Positions 47,958-58,221 of a stretch of DNA of 64,000 bases are shown in pieces. The translations under genes were made by a program, and so were the position numbers. Under the pieces are notes generated by a model, which worked only from the letters and a program-made list of their open reading frames with translations, made no database searches and was not told where the DNA came from. This DNA comes from Massilia sp. MS-15 (GTDB lineage Bacteria; Pseudomonadota; Gammaproteobacteria; Burkholderiales; Burkholderiaceae_D). Within the stretch, counting starts at the first letter, position 1. Each line of letters starts with the position of its first letter. Where the stretch lies: positions 1 to 64,000 of the forward strand of contig NZ_JAIWIA010000030.1 of NCBI RefSeq assembly GCF_020176695.1, given 5' to 3'.

Positions 47958-48929
47958 ATGCTTTTCAAACGCAGTCCGAATGGAATGGATCTCCCGTATC
48001 CTTCCGAGATCACACCGCGCGAGGTCTATGAAGGCCGGCGTCAATTCATCGCCCGTATCGCCGCCACGGCCGCGGTCGGATCGGGAATCTGGGAAATGGC
48101 CAACCGTGAAGCCTTCGCCCAGGGCACGAAGCTGGCCGCGGTCCGCAACGCGGCCCTGTCCACGCAGGAAGCCCAGACCTCGTTCAAGGACGCCACGTCC
48201 TACAATAACTTCTACGAGTTCGGCCTGGACAAGGACGACCCGGCCCGCAACGCGCACACGCTGCGCACCCGGCCGTGGACGGTGACGATCGAGGGCGAGG
48301 TGAAAAAGCCCGTCACGCTCGACATCGATCGCATCCTCAAGCTGGCGCCGCTGGAAGAGCGTGTCTACCGCCTGCGCTGCGTGGAGGGCTGGTCGATGGT
48401 GATTCCCTGGGTCGGCTACTCGCTGTCGCATCTGCTGAAGCAGGTCGAGCCGACCGGCAATGCGAAGTTCGTGGAGTTCACCACCCTGGCCGACAACCGG
48501 CAGATGCCCGGCCTGCGCAGTCCCGTGCTCGACTGGCCCTATGTGGAAGGCCTGCGCATGGACGAGGCGATGCATCCGCTCACGCTGCTGGGGCTGGGCA
48601 TGTACGGACAAGTGCTGCCGAACCAGAACGGCGCGCCGGTACGCCTGGTGGTGCCCTGGAAGTATGGTTTCAAGTCGGCCAAGTCGATCGTGCGCATCCG
48701 TTTGCTGAGTCGCCAGCCGCGCACCGCCTGGAACGAATCGGCGCCCAACGAATACGGCTTCTATTCGAACGTGAACCCGAACGTGGACCACCCGCGCTGG
48801 TCGCAGGCCAGCGAACGCCGCATCGGCGAAGACGGCTTTTTCAAGCCCAAGCGCAAGACCCTGATGTTCAACGGCTACGAACAGGTGGCTTCGCTGTACG
48901 GCGGCATGGACCTGAAAAAGTTTTTCTGA
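47958..48929 (+). CDS. msrP: Protein-methionine-sulfoxide reductase catalytic subunit MsrP
   Basis: 323 aa molybdenum-cofactor enzyme (YedY). A Tat signal is present ([18 protein letters not shown], 26-43). The Mo-ligand Cys is Cys141 in [11 protein letters not shown], followed by [16 protein letters not shown]. MsrP reduces oxidised Met in periplasmic proteins after hypochlorite damage, taking electrons from MsrQ. It is 127 nt after the kinase gene and 2 nt before msrQ. Confidence 0.97.
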   Translation: MLFKRSPNGMDLPYPSEITPREVYEGRRQFIARIAATAAVGSGIWEMANREAFAQGTKLAAVRNAALSTQEAQTSFKDATSYNNFYEFGLDKDDPARNAHTLRTRPWTVTIEGEVKKPVTLDIDRILKLAPLEERVYRLRCVEGWSMVIPWVGYSLSHLLKQVEPTGNAKFVEFTTLADNRQMPGLRSPVLDWPYVEGLRMDEAMHPLTLLGLGMYGQVLPNQNGAPVRLVVPWKYGFKSAKSIVRIRLLSRQPRTAWNESAPNEYGFYSNVNPNVDHPRWSQASERRIGEDGFFKPKRKTLMFNGYEQVASLYGGMDLKKFF

Positions 48930-48931
48930 CG

Positions 48932-49537
48932 ATGGCCTGGACTCCTTCCCCGCGCCAGCTGGCCGGCATCAAGGCGGCCGTGTTCTTGATGGCGCTGCTG
49001 CCTTTCCTGCGCATGGCCTGGCTGGTGGCGCAAGGCGCGCTGGTCGAGCCGCTGGCCTTCCTCACGCGCGGTACCGGGGACTGGACCCTGTATCTCCTCT
49101 GCATCACGCTGGCGGTGACGCCGCTGCGCCGGCTCACGGGCTGGAACTGGGTGGTCAAGCTGCGGCGCATGCTGGGGCTGTTTACCTTTTTCTACGCGCT
49201 GCTGCACTTCAGCTGCTTCTTCTGGTTCGACCATTTCTTCGACATCGCGGCGATGCTGAAGGATGTCGTGAAGCGGCCCTTCATCACGGTGGGCTTCATC
49301 GCCTTCGTGCTGCTCGTTCCGCTGGCGGCGACCAGTACCAACGGCATGATCCGGCGCCTGGGCGGCAAGCGCTGGCAGTGGCTGCACCGGCTGGTCTATG
49401 TGGTGGCGGTGCTGGGCATCCTGCATTTCTGGTGGATGAAGGCGGGGAAGAACGACTTCCAGCAGCCAATCGTGTTCGGGCTGATCGTGGCGCTGCTGCT
49501 GGGCTTGCGGGTGTACTGGCGCGTGGCAAGGAAGTAG
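48932..49537 (+). CDS. msrQ: Protein-methionine-sulfoxide reductase haem-binding subunit MsrQ
   Basis: 201 aa membrane cytochrome b (YedZ). It has about six membrane segments with His ligands in FYALLHFSCFFWFDHFF, RWQWLHRLVYVVAVLG and LHFWWMKAGK. It passes electrons from the quinone pool or flavin reductase to MsrP. The ATG at 48932 follows msrP by 2 nt. Its TAG stop codon is part of a REP-like repeat. Confidence 0.96.
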   Translation: MAWTPSPRQLAGIKAAVFLMALLPFLRMAWLVAQGALVEPLAFLTRGTGDWTLYLLCITLAVTPLRRLTGWNWVVKLRRMLGLFTFFYALLHFSCFFWFDHFFDIAAMLKDVVKRPFITVGFIAFVLLVPLAATSTNGMIRRLGGKRWQWLHRLVYVVAVLGILHFWWMKAGKNDFQQPIVFGLIVALLLGLRVYWRVARK

Positions 49538-49566
49538 GGTGGGCGGGTCTCCCGCCCACGCGTTCA
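49534..49566. repeat. REP-like palindrome, copy D, overlapping the msrQ stop codon
   Basis: GTAGGGTGGGCGGG-TCTC-CCGCCCACGCGTTCA. The TAG inside GTAGGG is the msrQ stop codon, so the repeat edge defines the end of the protein. It is a single unit, between convergent msrQ and lysA. Confidence 0.8.
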
Positions 49567-49614
49567 GCTTCCGGATGCGCTGTGCCAATGCATGATCCGG
49601 ATGGACGGCCCGGT

Positions 49615-50892
49615 TTATTCCAGCATCGACTCGAGCGCGAACAGATCGGCCGGATGCTCGCGCTGGCGAATCAGCTGCACGCGGTCGCCATCGACCATCA
49701 CCTCGGCCGCGCGGCCGCGCGTGTTGTAATTCGAGGCCATCGTCATGCCATAGGCGCCCGCCGTCATGATGGCCAGCAGGTCGCCCGGCGCGACCGCGAG
49801 ATCGCGCTCGCGCGCCAGCCAGTCGCCCGATTCGCACACCGGGCCGACCACGTCGTAGGTCAGCTTGTCGCCTTCGCGCGGCACCACCGGCTGCACGCCC
49901 ATCCAGGCCTGGTACAGGGTCGGACGCATCAGGTCGTTCATGGCGGCGTCGACGATGGCGAAGTTCTTTTCCACGCCCGGTTTCAGGAATTCGATCCTGG
50001 TCAGCAGCACGCCGGTGTCGGCCACGATCGAGCGGCCCGGCTCGAAGATCACCTTGATCGGCTGCCCGCCGTGCCTGCCGGCGCGCCAGGCGTCGATGCG
50101 GGCGAACAGGCGGCCCAGGTAGTCGCCCACCGGCACCGGCGGCTGGTCGCCCTCGGCGCCGTAGTTCACGCCCAGGCCGCCGCCGATGTCGAGGTGGTGC
50201 AGATGGATGCCTTCGTCCGCCAGCGTGTCGATCAGCTCGATCAGCTTGTCCAGCGCCTCCAGCAGCGGTGCATCGTCCAGCAGCTGCGAGCCGATGTGGC
50301 AGTCGATGCCCACCACGTCCAGGTGCGGCAGCGCGGCGGCGCTGCGGTAGGTCTGCAGCGCGTCGTCGAACGCGACGCCGAACTTGTTGGCTTTCAGGCC
50401 GGTGGCGATGTAGGGATGGGTCTTGGCGTCCACGTTCGGGTTCACGCGTAGCGACACCGGCGCGCGCCTGCCCATGCTGCCGGCCACCTCGTTCAGGCGG
50501 TGCAGCTCGGGGATCGATTCGACGTTGAAGCACAGGATGTTCTTCTCCAGCGCCAGCCGCATTTCCTCGACGGTCTTGCCGACGCCCGAGAAGATGGTCT
50601 TGCCCGGGTCGCCGCCGGCCGCGATCACGCGCAGCAGTTCGCCGCCCGAGACGATGTCGAAGCCGGCGCCGGCGCGCGCCAGCAGGTCGAGGATGGCCAG
50701 GTTCGAGTTCGCCTTCATCGCATAGCACACCAGCGCGTCGCGGCCCTGGCAGGCGTCGGCATAGGCGCCGAAGTTTTCCAGCAGCGCGGCTTTGGAATAG
50801 ACATAGGTCGGCGAGCCGAACTGCGCGGCGATGGCGGACAGGGAAACACGTTCGGCGTGCAGGGCGCCGTTCTGGTACTGGAAATGCGACAT
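49615..50892 (-). CDS. lysA: Diaminopimelate decarboxylase
   Basis: 425 aa PLP enzyme that makes lysine from meso-diaminopimelate. The PLP Lys is Lys60 in CYAMKANSN. HIGSQLLD, DIGGGLGVNYG, FEPGRSIV and GPVCESGDWLA mark the alanine-racemase-like barrel and the substrate site. The ATG at 50892 follows lptM by 8 nt in the same direction. Confidence 0.97.
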   Translation of the reverse strand: MSHFQYQNGALHAERVSLSAIAAQFGSPTYVYSKAALLENFGAYADACQGRDALVCYAMKANSNLAILDLLARAGAGFDIVSGGELLRVIAAGGDPGKTIFSGVGKTVEEMRLALEKNILCFNVESIPELHRLNEVAGSMGRRAPVSLRVNPNVDAKTHPYIATGLKANKFGVAFDDALQTYRSAAALPHLDVVGIDCHIGSQLLDDAPLLEALDKLIELIDTLADEGIHLHHLDIGGGLGVNYGAEGDQPPVPVGDYLGRLFARIDAWRAGRHGGQPIKVIFEPGRSIVADTGVLLTRIEFLKPGVEKNFAIVDAAMNDLMRPTLYQAWMGVQPVVPREGDKLTYDVVGPVCESGDWLARERDLAVAPGDLLAIMTAGAYGMTMASNYNTRGRAAEVMVDGDRVQLIRQREHPADLFALESMLE

Positions 50893-50900
50893 GGGATGCG

Positions 50901-51077
50901 TTACTTGGTCGGGGCCGGGGTCGAGGCGTTGTTGGATGGAACGGGCTGGGCCGGCTGCGGGTTGGCAGGGGCAGGCTTGGCCGGCGGGTTCGGCATGTAC
51001 AGCGGACCCGTCTGGCCACAGCCGCTCAGGACGGCGAGCAGGGCGGCGCCGGAAAGCAGTGCGGTGGTGGACTTCAC
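50901..51077 (-). CDS. lptM: LptM (YifL-like) small lipoprotein
   Basis: 58 aa. It starts with GTG at 51077: VKSTTALLSGAALLAVLSGC. The lipobox LSGC puts the lipid on Cys20, and CGQTGPLYMP is the hallmark of LptM, which helps mature the LPS translocon LptD. The rest is a Pro/Ala-rich tail. The lptM-lysA pair opposite cyaY is a common arrangement in beta- and gammaproteobacteria. Confidence 0.9.
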   Translation of the reverse strand: MKSTTALLSGAALLAVLSGCGQTGPLYMPNPPAKPAPANPQPAQPVPSNNASTPAPTK

Positions 51078-51118
51078 GATTAGAATGGGGGTTTGATTAG
51101 CAGACTTTGGAGTGTAGC

Positions 51119-51448
51119 ATGACCGAATCCGAATTTTTGGCGCTGGCCGAAAGCACCCTGGACCGCATCGAGGCCTGCCTCGACAAGCTCAACGACGACG
51201 ACGTGGTCGACGTCGAATGCAAGCGCAGCGGCAACGTACTCGAAGTCGAATTCCTGCGCAACGCGTCGAAGATCATCATCAACAGCCAGGCCCCGCTGCA
51301 GGAAATGTGGGTGGCCGCGCGTTCGGGCGGCTACCACTACAAGCGGGTGGGCGGCGAGTGGCGCAATACGCGCGACGACAGCGAGCTGTTCGCCTCGCTG
51401 TCGCAATACGTGACGGAGCAGGGCGGGGCGCCGGTGGCCATGGGCTGA
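51119..51448 (+). CDS. cyaY: Iron-sulfur cluster assembly protein CyaY (frataxin homologue)
   Basis: 109 aa. The acidic first helix (TESEFLALAESTLDRIE...LNDDDVVD) and the sheet region LEVEFLRNASKIIINSQAP, VAARSGGYHYKR are typical of frataxin. It regulates iron use by IscS/IscU. The ATG at 51119 is preferred to an ORF extension at 51107. A terminator follows. Confidence 0.95.
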   Translation: MTESEFLALAESTLDRIEACLDKLNDDDVVDVECKRSGNVLEVEFLRNASKIIINSQAPLQEMWVAARSGGYHYKRVGGEWRNTRDDSELFASLSQYVTEQGGAPVAMG

Positions 51449-51491
51449 GCAGGCAAGGCCGGACCAAGCGGCAAGCCTTGCGACAGTGTGG

Positions 51492-51517
51492 AATGGCGGC
51501 CTGGAGCCGCCATTTTT
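51492..51517 (+). terminator. Terminator downstream of cyaY
   Basis: AATGGCGGC / GCCGCCATT, 9-bp stem, 5-nt loop CTGGA, then TTT. It is 43 nt after the cyaY stop. The rest of the gap to 51672 shows no gene. Confidence 0.8.
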
Positions 51518-51672
51518 CAAGCAGCCTGATCGCCTTCGCATCCAGGCCGCCTCGGGCAGAAACGACTATCACCGTTTGACATCGGCTATTTGCGCCTGGT
51601 TCAGCGGTTCAGCGCTACCCGCCTGCCGACCAGACTCCCTCGCGGTACGTTGTCCAACAAACCACTGTCAGA

Positions 51673-52894
51673 TCATTCGTAGCGCAGGGCGTCGATCGGG
51701 TGCAGGTTGGCGGCTTTCGCGGCCGGCATGATGCCGAACAGGATGCCCACCAGGCTGGAAAAGCCGAAGGACATCAGGACCGCCCACCAGGGCACGACGG
51801 CGCCGGGAAAGCCCGGAATCAGCTTGGCCACGCCGAAGCCGAGCAGGTAGCCCAGCACCAGGCCGACCAGCCCGCCCAGCAGCGACAAGGTGGTCGCTTC
51901 GATCAGGAACTGCATCAGGATGTGGTGGCGCTGGGCGCCAAGGGCCTTGCAGATGCCGATCTCGCGGGTCCGCTCCGTGACCGACACCAGCATGATGTTC
52001 ATGATCCCGATGCCACCCACCAGCAGCGAGATGCCGACGATCCCGCCCAGCACCAGGGTCATCATCCCGACGATCTTCTCGAAGGCATCGGACAACTGCT
52101 GTGCCGACTGCACCTTGAAGTCGTTGCGCTGCCCCGGCTTGAGGTGGTGGGCCTGGCGCAGCAGCGAAGTCACCCGGCCCTGCACCGCATCGATCTGCTC
52201 GATGTCGTCGACGGTGAAGCTGATCGAGATGTTCAGCCGGGTGCCGGCGCCGGCCACGATCTGCCCGACCGAGAACGGAATCAGGATGTAGTCGTCCTTG
52301 CTGAAGCCGAAGGCCTCGCCTTTTTCCTCGGTGACGCCGATGATCTTGAACCATTCGCCGCCGATCTCCAGGAACTGGCCCACCGGATCGGCGGGCAGGC
52401 GCAGCTTCTCGAGCAGCTTGCTGCCGATGACGCACACCTTGCGGCGCGAAGCGTCGTCGCTGGCGCGGATGAAGCGCCCGCTCTGCGGGAACACCTGGCT
52501 CGACTCCATGTAGGCTTCGGTCACGGCCAGCACCTGGGTGAAGCTGGTCTGGCTGCCGGCGCGCACCGTGGTGCCGAAGTTGCCGAACGGGGCGAAGGTG
52601 GGCGAGACGTTGCTGATGTCGTCGATGTGGGCCACGATGCGTTCGTAGTCGCCCAGGCTCAGCACATTTTCCTTGCCCTGCAGCGCTTCCTCGAAAGGCG
52701 TATAGGCCTGCACCGTCAGGCTGTTCGAGCCCAGGCCCTTGAACTCGCTGCTGATCGAGGCCGAGAAGCCCTGCACGATCGAGACCACGGCGATGACCGA
52801 GGCGACACCGATGATGATGCCGAGCGAGGTCAGGAAGCTGCGAAAGCCATGGGCGAAGATGCTCTGCAGGGCCGAGCGGAAGCTCTCGACCAGG

Positions 52895-52902
<8 letters not shown>
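51673..52902 (-). CDS. MacB-like ABC transporter permease
   Basis: 409 aa. One N-terminal helix ([20 protein letters not shown]), a large periplasmic MacB-type domain (about 45-275), and three C-terminal helices with the FtsX pattern [20 protein letters not shown] and [10 protein letters not shown]. Unlike E. coli MacB, the ATPase is a separate protein. It overlaps the ATPase gene by 8 nt. The substrate is unknown; macrolides, peptides or lipoproteins are possible. Confidence 0.92.
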
Positions 52903-53607
<705 letters not shown>

Positions 53608-53611
<4 letters not shown>

Positions 53612-54906
53612 GTCGCGGACTTCGTTGGCGCCGGCGCTGGCGCGCTTGCTGCGGTCGCGTCCTGCGCCGGCCTGTCGGTCGCCGAGATGCTGTCGCCCTG
53701 GCGCAGCGCGCGCAAGGTCTTGTAGGGACCGGTGATCACGGTCTCGCCCTGCGCCAGGCCGCTGCGGATCTCCTGCATGCTGTCGTCCGAGGCGCCGACG
53801 GTGACGATGCGTTTTTGCGCCCTGCCGTCCTTGGCCACGAACACCCAGTTTTCGCTCTTCGGCGCGGGCGCGCTCTTGCCCTTGCCCTTGCCGGCGCCGT
53901 CGCTGCCTTCCTCATTGTTGGACAGCACCGCCTGCAAGGGCAGGGCCAGCGACTTGCCGCTGCTGGCGGTATAGATCTCGGCGCGGCAGCTCATGCCGGG
54001 ACGCAGCGCAAGCTTGCCGGTGTCGGCCAGCTGCACCTTGACGTTGAAGTTGCGCGCGCGCGAGCTGCCCTGCGCGGCGGCGGCCGGGTCCTGCCTGGGC
54101 GACAGCGGAATGGTCAGCACCTTGCCTTTGAGGGCGGTATCGGGATAGGCGGCGGTATGGATCGCCACCTCCTGGCCCACTCCCACCTTGGCGATGTCGG
54201 CTTCGTCGACGTTCACTTCGGTGACCATGGTCGCGGTGTTCGCGATGGTCATCAGGCTCGAGCCGGCGATACCGATCTGGCTGGCCACCGCCGTTTCGCC
54301 GACCTTGATGTCGAGCGCGGTGATGGTGCCGGCGATCGGCGCGCGGATGGTGGTCTTGGACAGGCGCTCGTTGGCCTGCTGCAGGATCGCTTCCACCTGT
54401 TCCAGGCGCGTGCGGCTGTTGCGCAGCTCGATCTTCGCCAGGTCGAGCGCATAGCGCGCGTCGTCGATCTGCGAATCGGCGATCATCTTCATCTGGTGCA
54501 GCTCGATCTTGCGCCGGTACTGCTTTTCCTGGTTCTGCACGTTCAGCTGCTGCTGCTCGATCACGATGCGCTGCTGGCGCACCGCCGCCTGCTGCTGGGC
54601 CACTTCGGCGCGGTAGCTTTCGTCGTCGAGGTGCAGCAGCAGGTCGCCGCGCGCGACCTGCTGTCCTTCCTTGACGAAGATGCGGCTGACCTTGCCGATC
54701 ACCTCGGGCGACAGCTTGACCTGTTCTTCGTACAGCAGGTGGCCGGAGGCCAGGATCGAGGAGCGGATTTCGCGCTGGGCGACGCGTTCGGTATCGACCG
54801 CCTTGGCTGGTCCGCTGCCGCGCACCAGCTTGGTGGCGACCGGCACGCCCAGCAGGGCGGCCACCGCCAGGCCGACGACCAGCTTGCGCTTGCTGGCCTG
54901 CTTCAT
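53608..54906 (-). CDS. MacA-like periplasmic adaptor (HlyD family)
   Basis: 432 aa. An N-terminal anchor ([20 protein letters not shown]), lipoyl-like [20 protein letters not shown], a long coiled-coil hairpin at about 95-190 (Gln-rich [20 protein letters not shown]), then [20 protein letters not shown]. It links the ABC permease to an outer-membrane channel, which is not in the window. It overlaps the Yip1 gene by 4 nt (ATGA). Confidence 0.92.
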
Positions 54907-55637
54907 GCTGCCTTGCTCAACGCATAAGCCAGCCAGAGGCCGTACACGACGGCATACGGCGTGAGCACGACGCGCAGGGCGGTGGCGCGCGACACGCCGG
55001 TCCAGACCCGGTAGCCGATCACCATCAGCACGGTGCCCCAGACCATCGGGACCGAGACGGTTTCCAGCAGACCCGCGAGCGGATGGCCGGTTTCGTAGTG
55101 GAACAGCAGCTGGTTGAGGGTGAGCGGGTTGAGCGCTTCGAGGGGCATCTGGCCGTTGGCGGCCAGCAGCATCTGCATCGCGCCGAGAGGCAGCAGCAGC
55201 AGGTTGGGCAGCGCCGCCCAGGCGCACAGGGAAAAGCCCTGGCGGAAGCCGAAATCCTGGTTCTTGACCTTGGCGACGATGAGGAAGTACAGGCCGCCGA
55301 TCGCATACGAAAACACGACGCTGACGAGGGCGCCGACGCCGGAGACGATGCCCATGGTCTGCTGTCCCATGCCCATCGTGGCCGCCTGCTCACGCTCGGC
55401 CGGATCGCTCACGCTGGCCAGCATATGGTCCTGGAACCAGGCATAGTCGACGAAGCCGAGGAAGTACCACAGCAGCAGCAGGGAGCTGGCGAGGGCGACC
55501 AGTACCACCGGCAGCCAGGTGGTGCGCCGTGCGGCGAGGCGGGCAAAGGTGGCGCTCGGCTCGTGGAAGATGCTCACGAGTGCGCTGGACGGGGAGGCAA
55601 GGGCAGCGGCCGGGGCCGATTTTTCGGTCAGTTCCAT
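54903..55637 (-). CDS. Yip1-family integral membrane protein
   Basis: 244 aa with about five membrane helices, e.g. TWLPVVLVALASSLLLLWYF, VGALVSVVFSYAIGGLYFLI and YAVVYGLWLAYALSK. The IFHEPSATFARLAARRTTW stretch before the first helix is typical of Yip1-domain proteins. Their role in bacteria is unknown. It is first in an operon with the MacA/MacB-like genes. The ATG at 55637 is chosen; a TTG at 55661 is possible. Confidence 0.8.
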   Translation of the reverse strand: MELTEKSAPAAALASPSSALVSIFHEPSATFARLAARRTTWLPVVLVALASSLLLLWYFLGFVDYAWFQDHMLASVSDPAEREQAATMGMGQQTMGIVSGVGALVSVVFSYAIGGLYFLIVAKVKNQDFGFRQGFSLCAWAALPNLLLLPLGAMQMLLAANGQMPLEALNPLTLNQLLFHYETGHPLAGLLETVSVPMVWGTVLMVIGYRVWTGVSRATALRVVLTPYAVVYGLWLAYALSKAA

Positions 55638-55659
55638 GGGAGGCGATCCATAGGTAAAC

Positions 55660-55687
55660 AATGAAGGAGTACGCTAACAGAAGTTCC
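55660..55687 (-). promoter_or_regulatory. Possible sigma-E-type promoter of the Yip1-ABC operon
   Basis: The minus strand has GGAACTT (exact sigma-E -35 core) followed after 16 nt by TCATT, a partial -10. GGAAC is also one arm of a GTTCC/GGAAC inverted repeat. The start would fall about 16 nt before the ATG at 55637. The -10 is weak, so this is tentative. Confidence 0.3.
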
Positions 55688-55831
55688 TTTTGGGAACATT
55701 CATTTGCGCAACATATCATGAGCTAAACCTATACCGCCATGCGCTTTTGTCCTAACTGCCGAAATCGGGAAAAGTTATCCACTGCGGATAGGATTGCTGT
55801 GTTCTTGCCACAAGCTGCAAGAAAACGTTCC

Positions 55832-55861
55832 AAAAAATTGGCGGCCCGTGGGGCCGCCAAT
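55832..55861 (-). terminator. Terminator of mrcA
   Basis: ATTGGCGGCCC / GGGCCGCCAAT, an 11-bp stem with a 3-nt loop. On the minus strand six T residues follow. It lies 20 nt beyond the mrcA stop codon. Confidence 0.92.
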
Positions 55862-55881
55862 GCTTGCCAACTGGTCAAGAA

Positions 55882-58221
55882 TCAGAACAGCTCGTTCCTG
55901 ACCGCATCGCGCTGCTTCTGCTCGCTTGGCGCCGGCGCCGGCCCGACATCCAGCGCCTGGACCCCGGTGCCCGGCGGATTCTCCGCGTAGTAGTACTCGC
56001 CGTTGGCCATGATCAGCCCCGGCGGCACTTCGCGCTCGATCATTTCCTCGCCCTTGAGCGCCTTGCCCATGTAGCTGATCCAGATCGGCAGCGCCAGGCC
56101 GCCGCCGGTCTCGCGGTTGCCGAGGTTCTTCGGCTGGTCGTAGCCGATCCAGGCGACGCCCACCAGCTTTGGCTGGTAGCCGGCGAACCAGGCGTCGATC
56201 GAATCGTTGGTGGTGCCGGTCTTGCCGGCCAGGTCGGTGCGCTTGAGCGCCATGGCCTTGGTCGCGGTGCCATGGCGTACCACGTCCTTCAGCATGCTGT
56301 CGACCAGGAAGGCATTGCGCGCATCGATCACGCGGTTGGCCTCGACCCCGGCGCGCTCCGGACGCGCTTCCGACAGCACCTTGCCGTCGCTGTCGGTCAC
56401 CTTCGAGATGATGTAGGGACTGATGCGGTAGCCGCCGTTGGCGAACACCGCGTAGGCGCCCGCCATCTGCAGCGGCGTGGTCGATCCCGCGCCCAGGGCC
56501 AGGGTCAGGTAGGCCGGGTTGCGCTCGGCGTCGAAGCCGAAGCGGGTCGCGAATTCCTGGCCATAGCGCGCGCCGATCTTGTTCAGGATGCGGATCGAGA
56601 CCATGTTCTTCGATTGCGTCAGGCCGCGCCGCATGGTGATCGGGCCTTCGTAGCGGTTGTCGTAGTTCTTCGGCTCCCAGGCCTGGCCGCCGGTCTGGCC
56701 GGCGTCGAACGAGATCGGGGCGTCGTTGATGACGGTCGACGGCGACAGCCCGCGTTCCAGCGAAGCGGAATAGATGAAGGGCTTGAACGAGGAGCCCGGC
56801 TGGCGCCAGGCCTGGGTCACGTGGTTGAACTTGTTGCGGTTGAAGTCGAAGCCGCCCACCAGCGCGCGGATCGCGCCGTCCTCGGTACTGGCCGCAACGA
56901 AGGCCGATTCGACTTCCGGCATCTGGGTGATGATCCATTTCGACTCGTCGTCCTGCATCACCCGGATCACGGCGCCGCGGCGCACGCGGCGGTTCGGTGC
57001 CGCCTTGTCCGACAGCCAGGCCTTGGCGAAGGACAGGCCGGCGCCGGTGATGTCGATGGTCTCGCCGGAGGCGATGGTGGCCGTCACCTTGGACGGCGAG
57101 GCCTGCAGCACGATGGCGGCCACGATGTTGTCGCTGTCCGGGTGCTCGGCAAGCTCGGCCTCGATCGCTTCGTCCGCCTCCGCCTTGTCGCCCGGGATCT
57201 CGATATAGGCCTCCGGCCCGCGGTACGGGTGGCGGCGCTCGTACTCCATCACGCCGCGGCGCACCGCCAGGTAGGCCGCGTCCTGGTCGGCCTTGGTGAT
57301 GGTGGTGAACACGTTCAGGCCGCGCGTGTAGGTGTCTTCCTTGAACTGTTCGTAGACCAGCTGGCGCGCCATCTCGGCTACGTACTCGGCGTGCACGCCG
57401 AAGGCGGTGCTGTCGGTCTTGATCTTCAGCGGTTCTTCCTTCGCCTGCTGGTACTGGGCATCGGTGATGTAGCCGAGCGAATGCATGCGCTGCAGGATGT
57501 ACTGCTGGCGGGTCCTGGCGCGGGTCGGGTTGACCACCGGGTTGTAGGCGGAGGGCGCCTTCGGCAGGCCGGCCAGCATCGCCGCTTCGGCGACGCTGAT
57601 GTCGCGCAGGTCCTTGCCGAAGTAGATCTGGGCCGCCGACTGGAAGCCGAAGGCGCGCTGGCCCAGGTAGATCTGGTTCATGTACAGCTCGAGGATCTGG
57701 TCCTTGCTCAGGTTCTTCTCGATCTTCCAGGCCAGCATGGCTTCATAGGCCTTGCGCTTGAAGGTCTGTTCCGAGGACAGGAAGAAGTTGCGCGCCACCT
57801 GCTGGGTGATGGTGGACGCGCCCTGGCGCGAGCCGCCGGTGGCGTTCTTGAAGGCCGCGCGCAGGATGCCCCAGTAGTCGATGCCGCTGTGCTCGTAGAA
57901 ACGGTCGTCCTCGATCGAGAGCACGGCCTTCTTCATCACGTCCGGGATGTCCTTGAAGTGGACCAGGGTGCGGCGCTCTTCGCCGAACTCGCCGATCAGG
58001 ACGTTATCGGCGGTGAAGATCCGCAGCGGCATCTTGGGCCGGTAGTCGGTGATGGTGTCGAGCGCGGGCAGGTTGGGGTAGGCCATCGCGAGCGCGAATG
58101 CCAGTACCAGCACGCCGATGACGGCCAGGCCCGTGAGCGCGCCGAGCGCCATCAGGATCAGGCGCTTGGGAGTGTATGTCGACGGCGCTGCTGCCGTACC
58201 GGACGCTTGTTTCTGTTTCAT
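55882..58221 (-). CDS. mrcA: Penicillin-binding protein 1A
   Basis: 779 aa bifunctional peptidoglycan synthase. A membrane anchor (about 19-48) is followed by the GT51 glycosyltransferase with catalytic Glu in LSIEDDRFYEHSGID and QGASTITQQVARNFFL, then an OB-like insert, then the transpeptidase with SxxK in PGSSFKPF, SxN in SKNM and KTG in GKTGTTND. The C-terminus is Pro/Gln-rich. Divergence from pilMNOPQ is a conserved layout in beta- and gammaproteobacteria. Confidence 0.97.
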   Translation of the reverse strand: MKQKQASGTAAAPSTYTPKRLILMALGALTGLAVIGVLVLAFALAMAYPNLPALDTITDYRPKMPLRIFTADNVLIGEFGEERRTLVHFKDIPDVMKKAVLSIEDDRFYEHSGIDYWGILRAAFKNATGGSRQGASTITQQVARNFFLSSEQTFKRKAYEAMLAWKIEKNLSKDQILELYMNQIYLGQRAFGFQSAAQIYFGKDLRDISVAEAAMLAGLPKAPSAYNPVVNPTRARTRQQYILQRMHSLGYITDAQYQQAKEEPLKIKTDSTAFGVHAEYVAEMARQLVYEQFKEDTYTRGLNVFTTITKADQDAAYLAVRRGVMEYERRHPYRGPEAYIEIPGDKAEADEAIEAELAEHPDSDNIVAAIVLQASPSKVTATIASGETIDITGAGLSFAKAWLSDKAAPNRRVRRGAVIRVMQDDESKWIITQMPEVESAFVAASTEDGAIRALVGGFDFNRNKFNHVTQAWRQPGSSFKPFIYSASLERGLSPSTVINDAPISFDAGQTGGQAWEPKNYDNRYEGPITMRRGLTQSKNMVSIRILNKIGARYGQEFATRFGFDAERNPAYLTLALGAGSTTPLQMAGAYAVFANGGYRISPYIISKVTDSDGKVLSEARPERAGVEANRVIDARNAFLVDSMLKDVVRHGTATKAMALKRTDLAGKTGTTNDSIDAWFAGYQPKLVGVAWIGYDQPKNLGNRETGGGLALPIWISYMGKALKGEEMIEREVPPGLIMANGEYYYAENPPGTGVQALDVGPAPAPSEQKQRDAVRNELF

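Noticed and set aside
55775-55783. DnaA-box-like TTATCCACT
   Set aside because: A single near match with no cluster, no AT-rich unwinding region and no dnaA/dnaN nearby.
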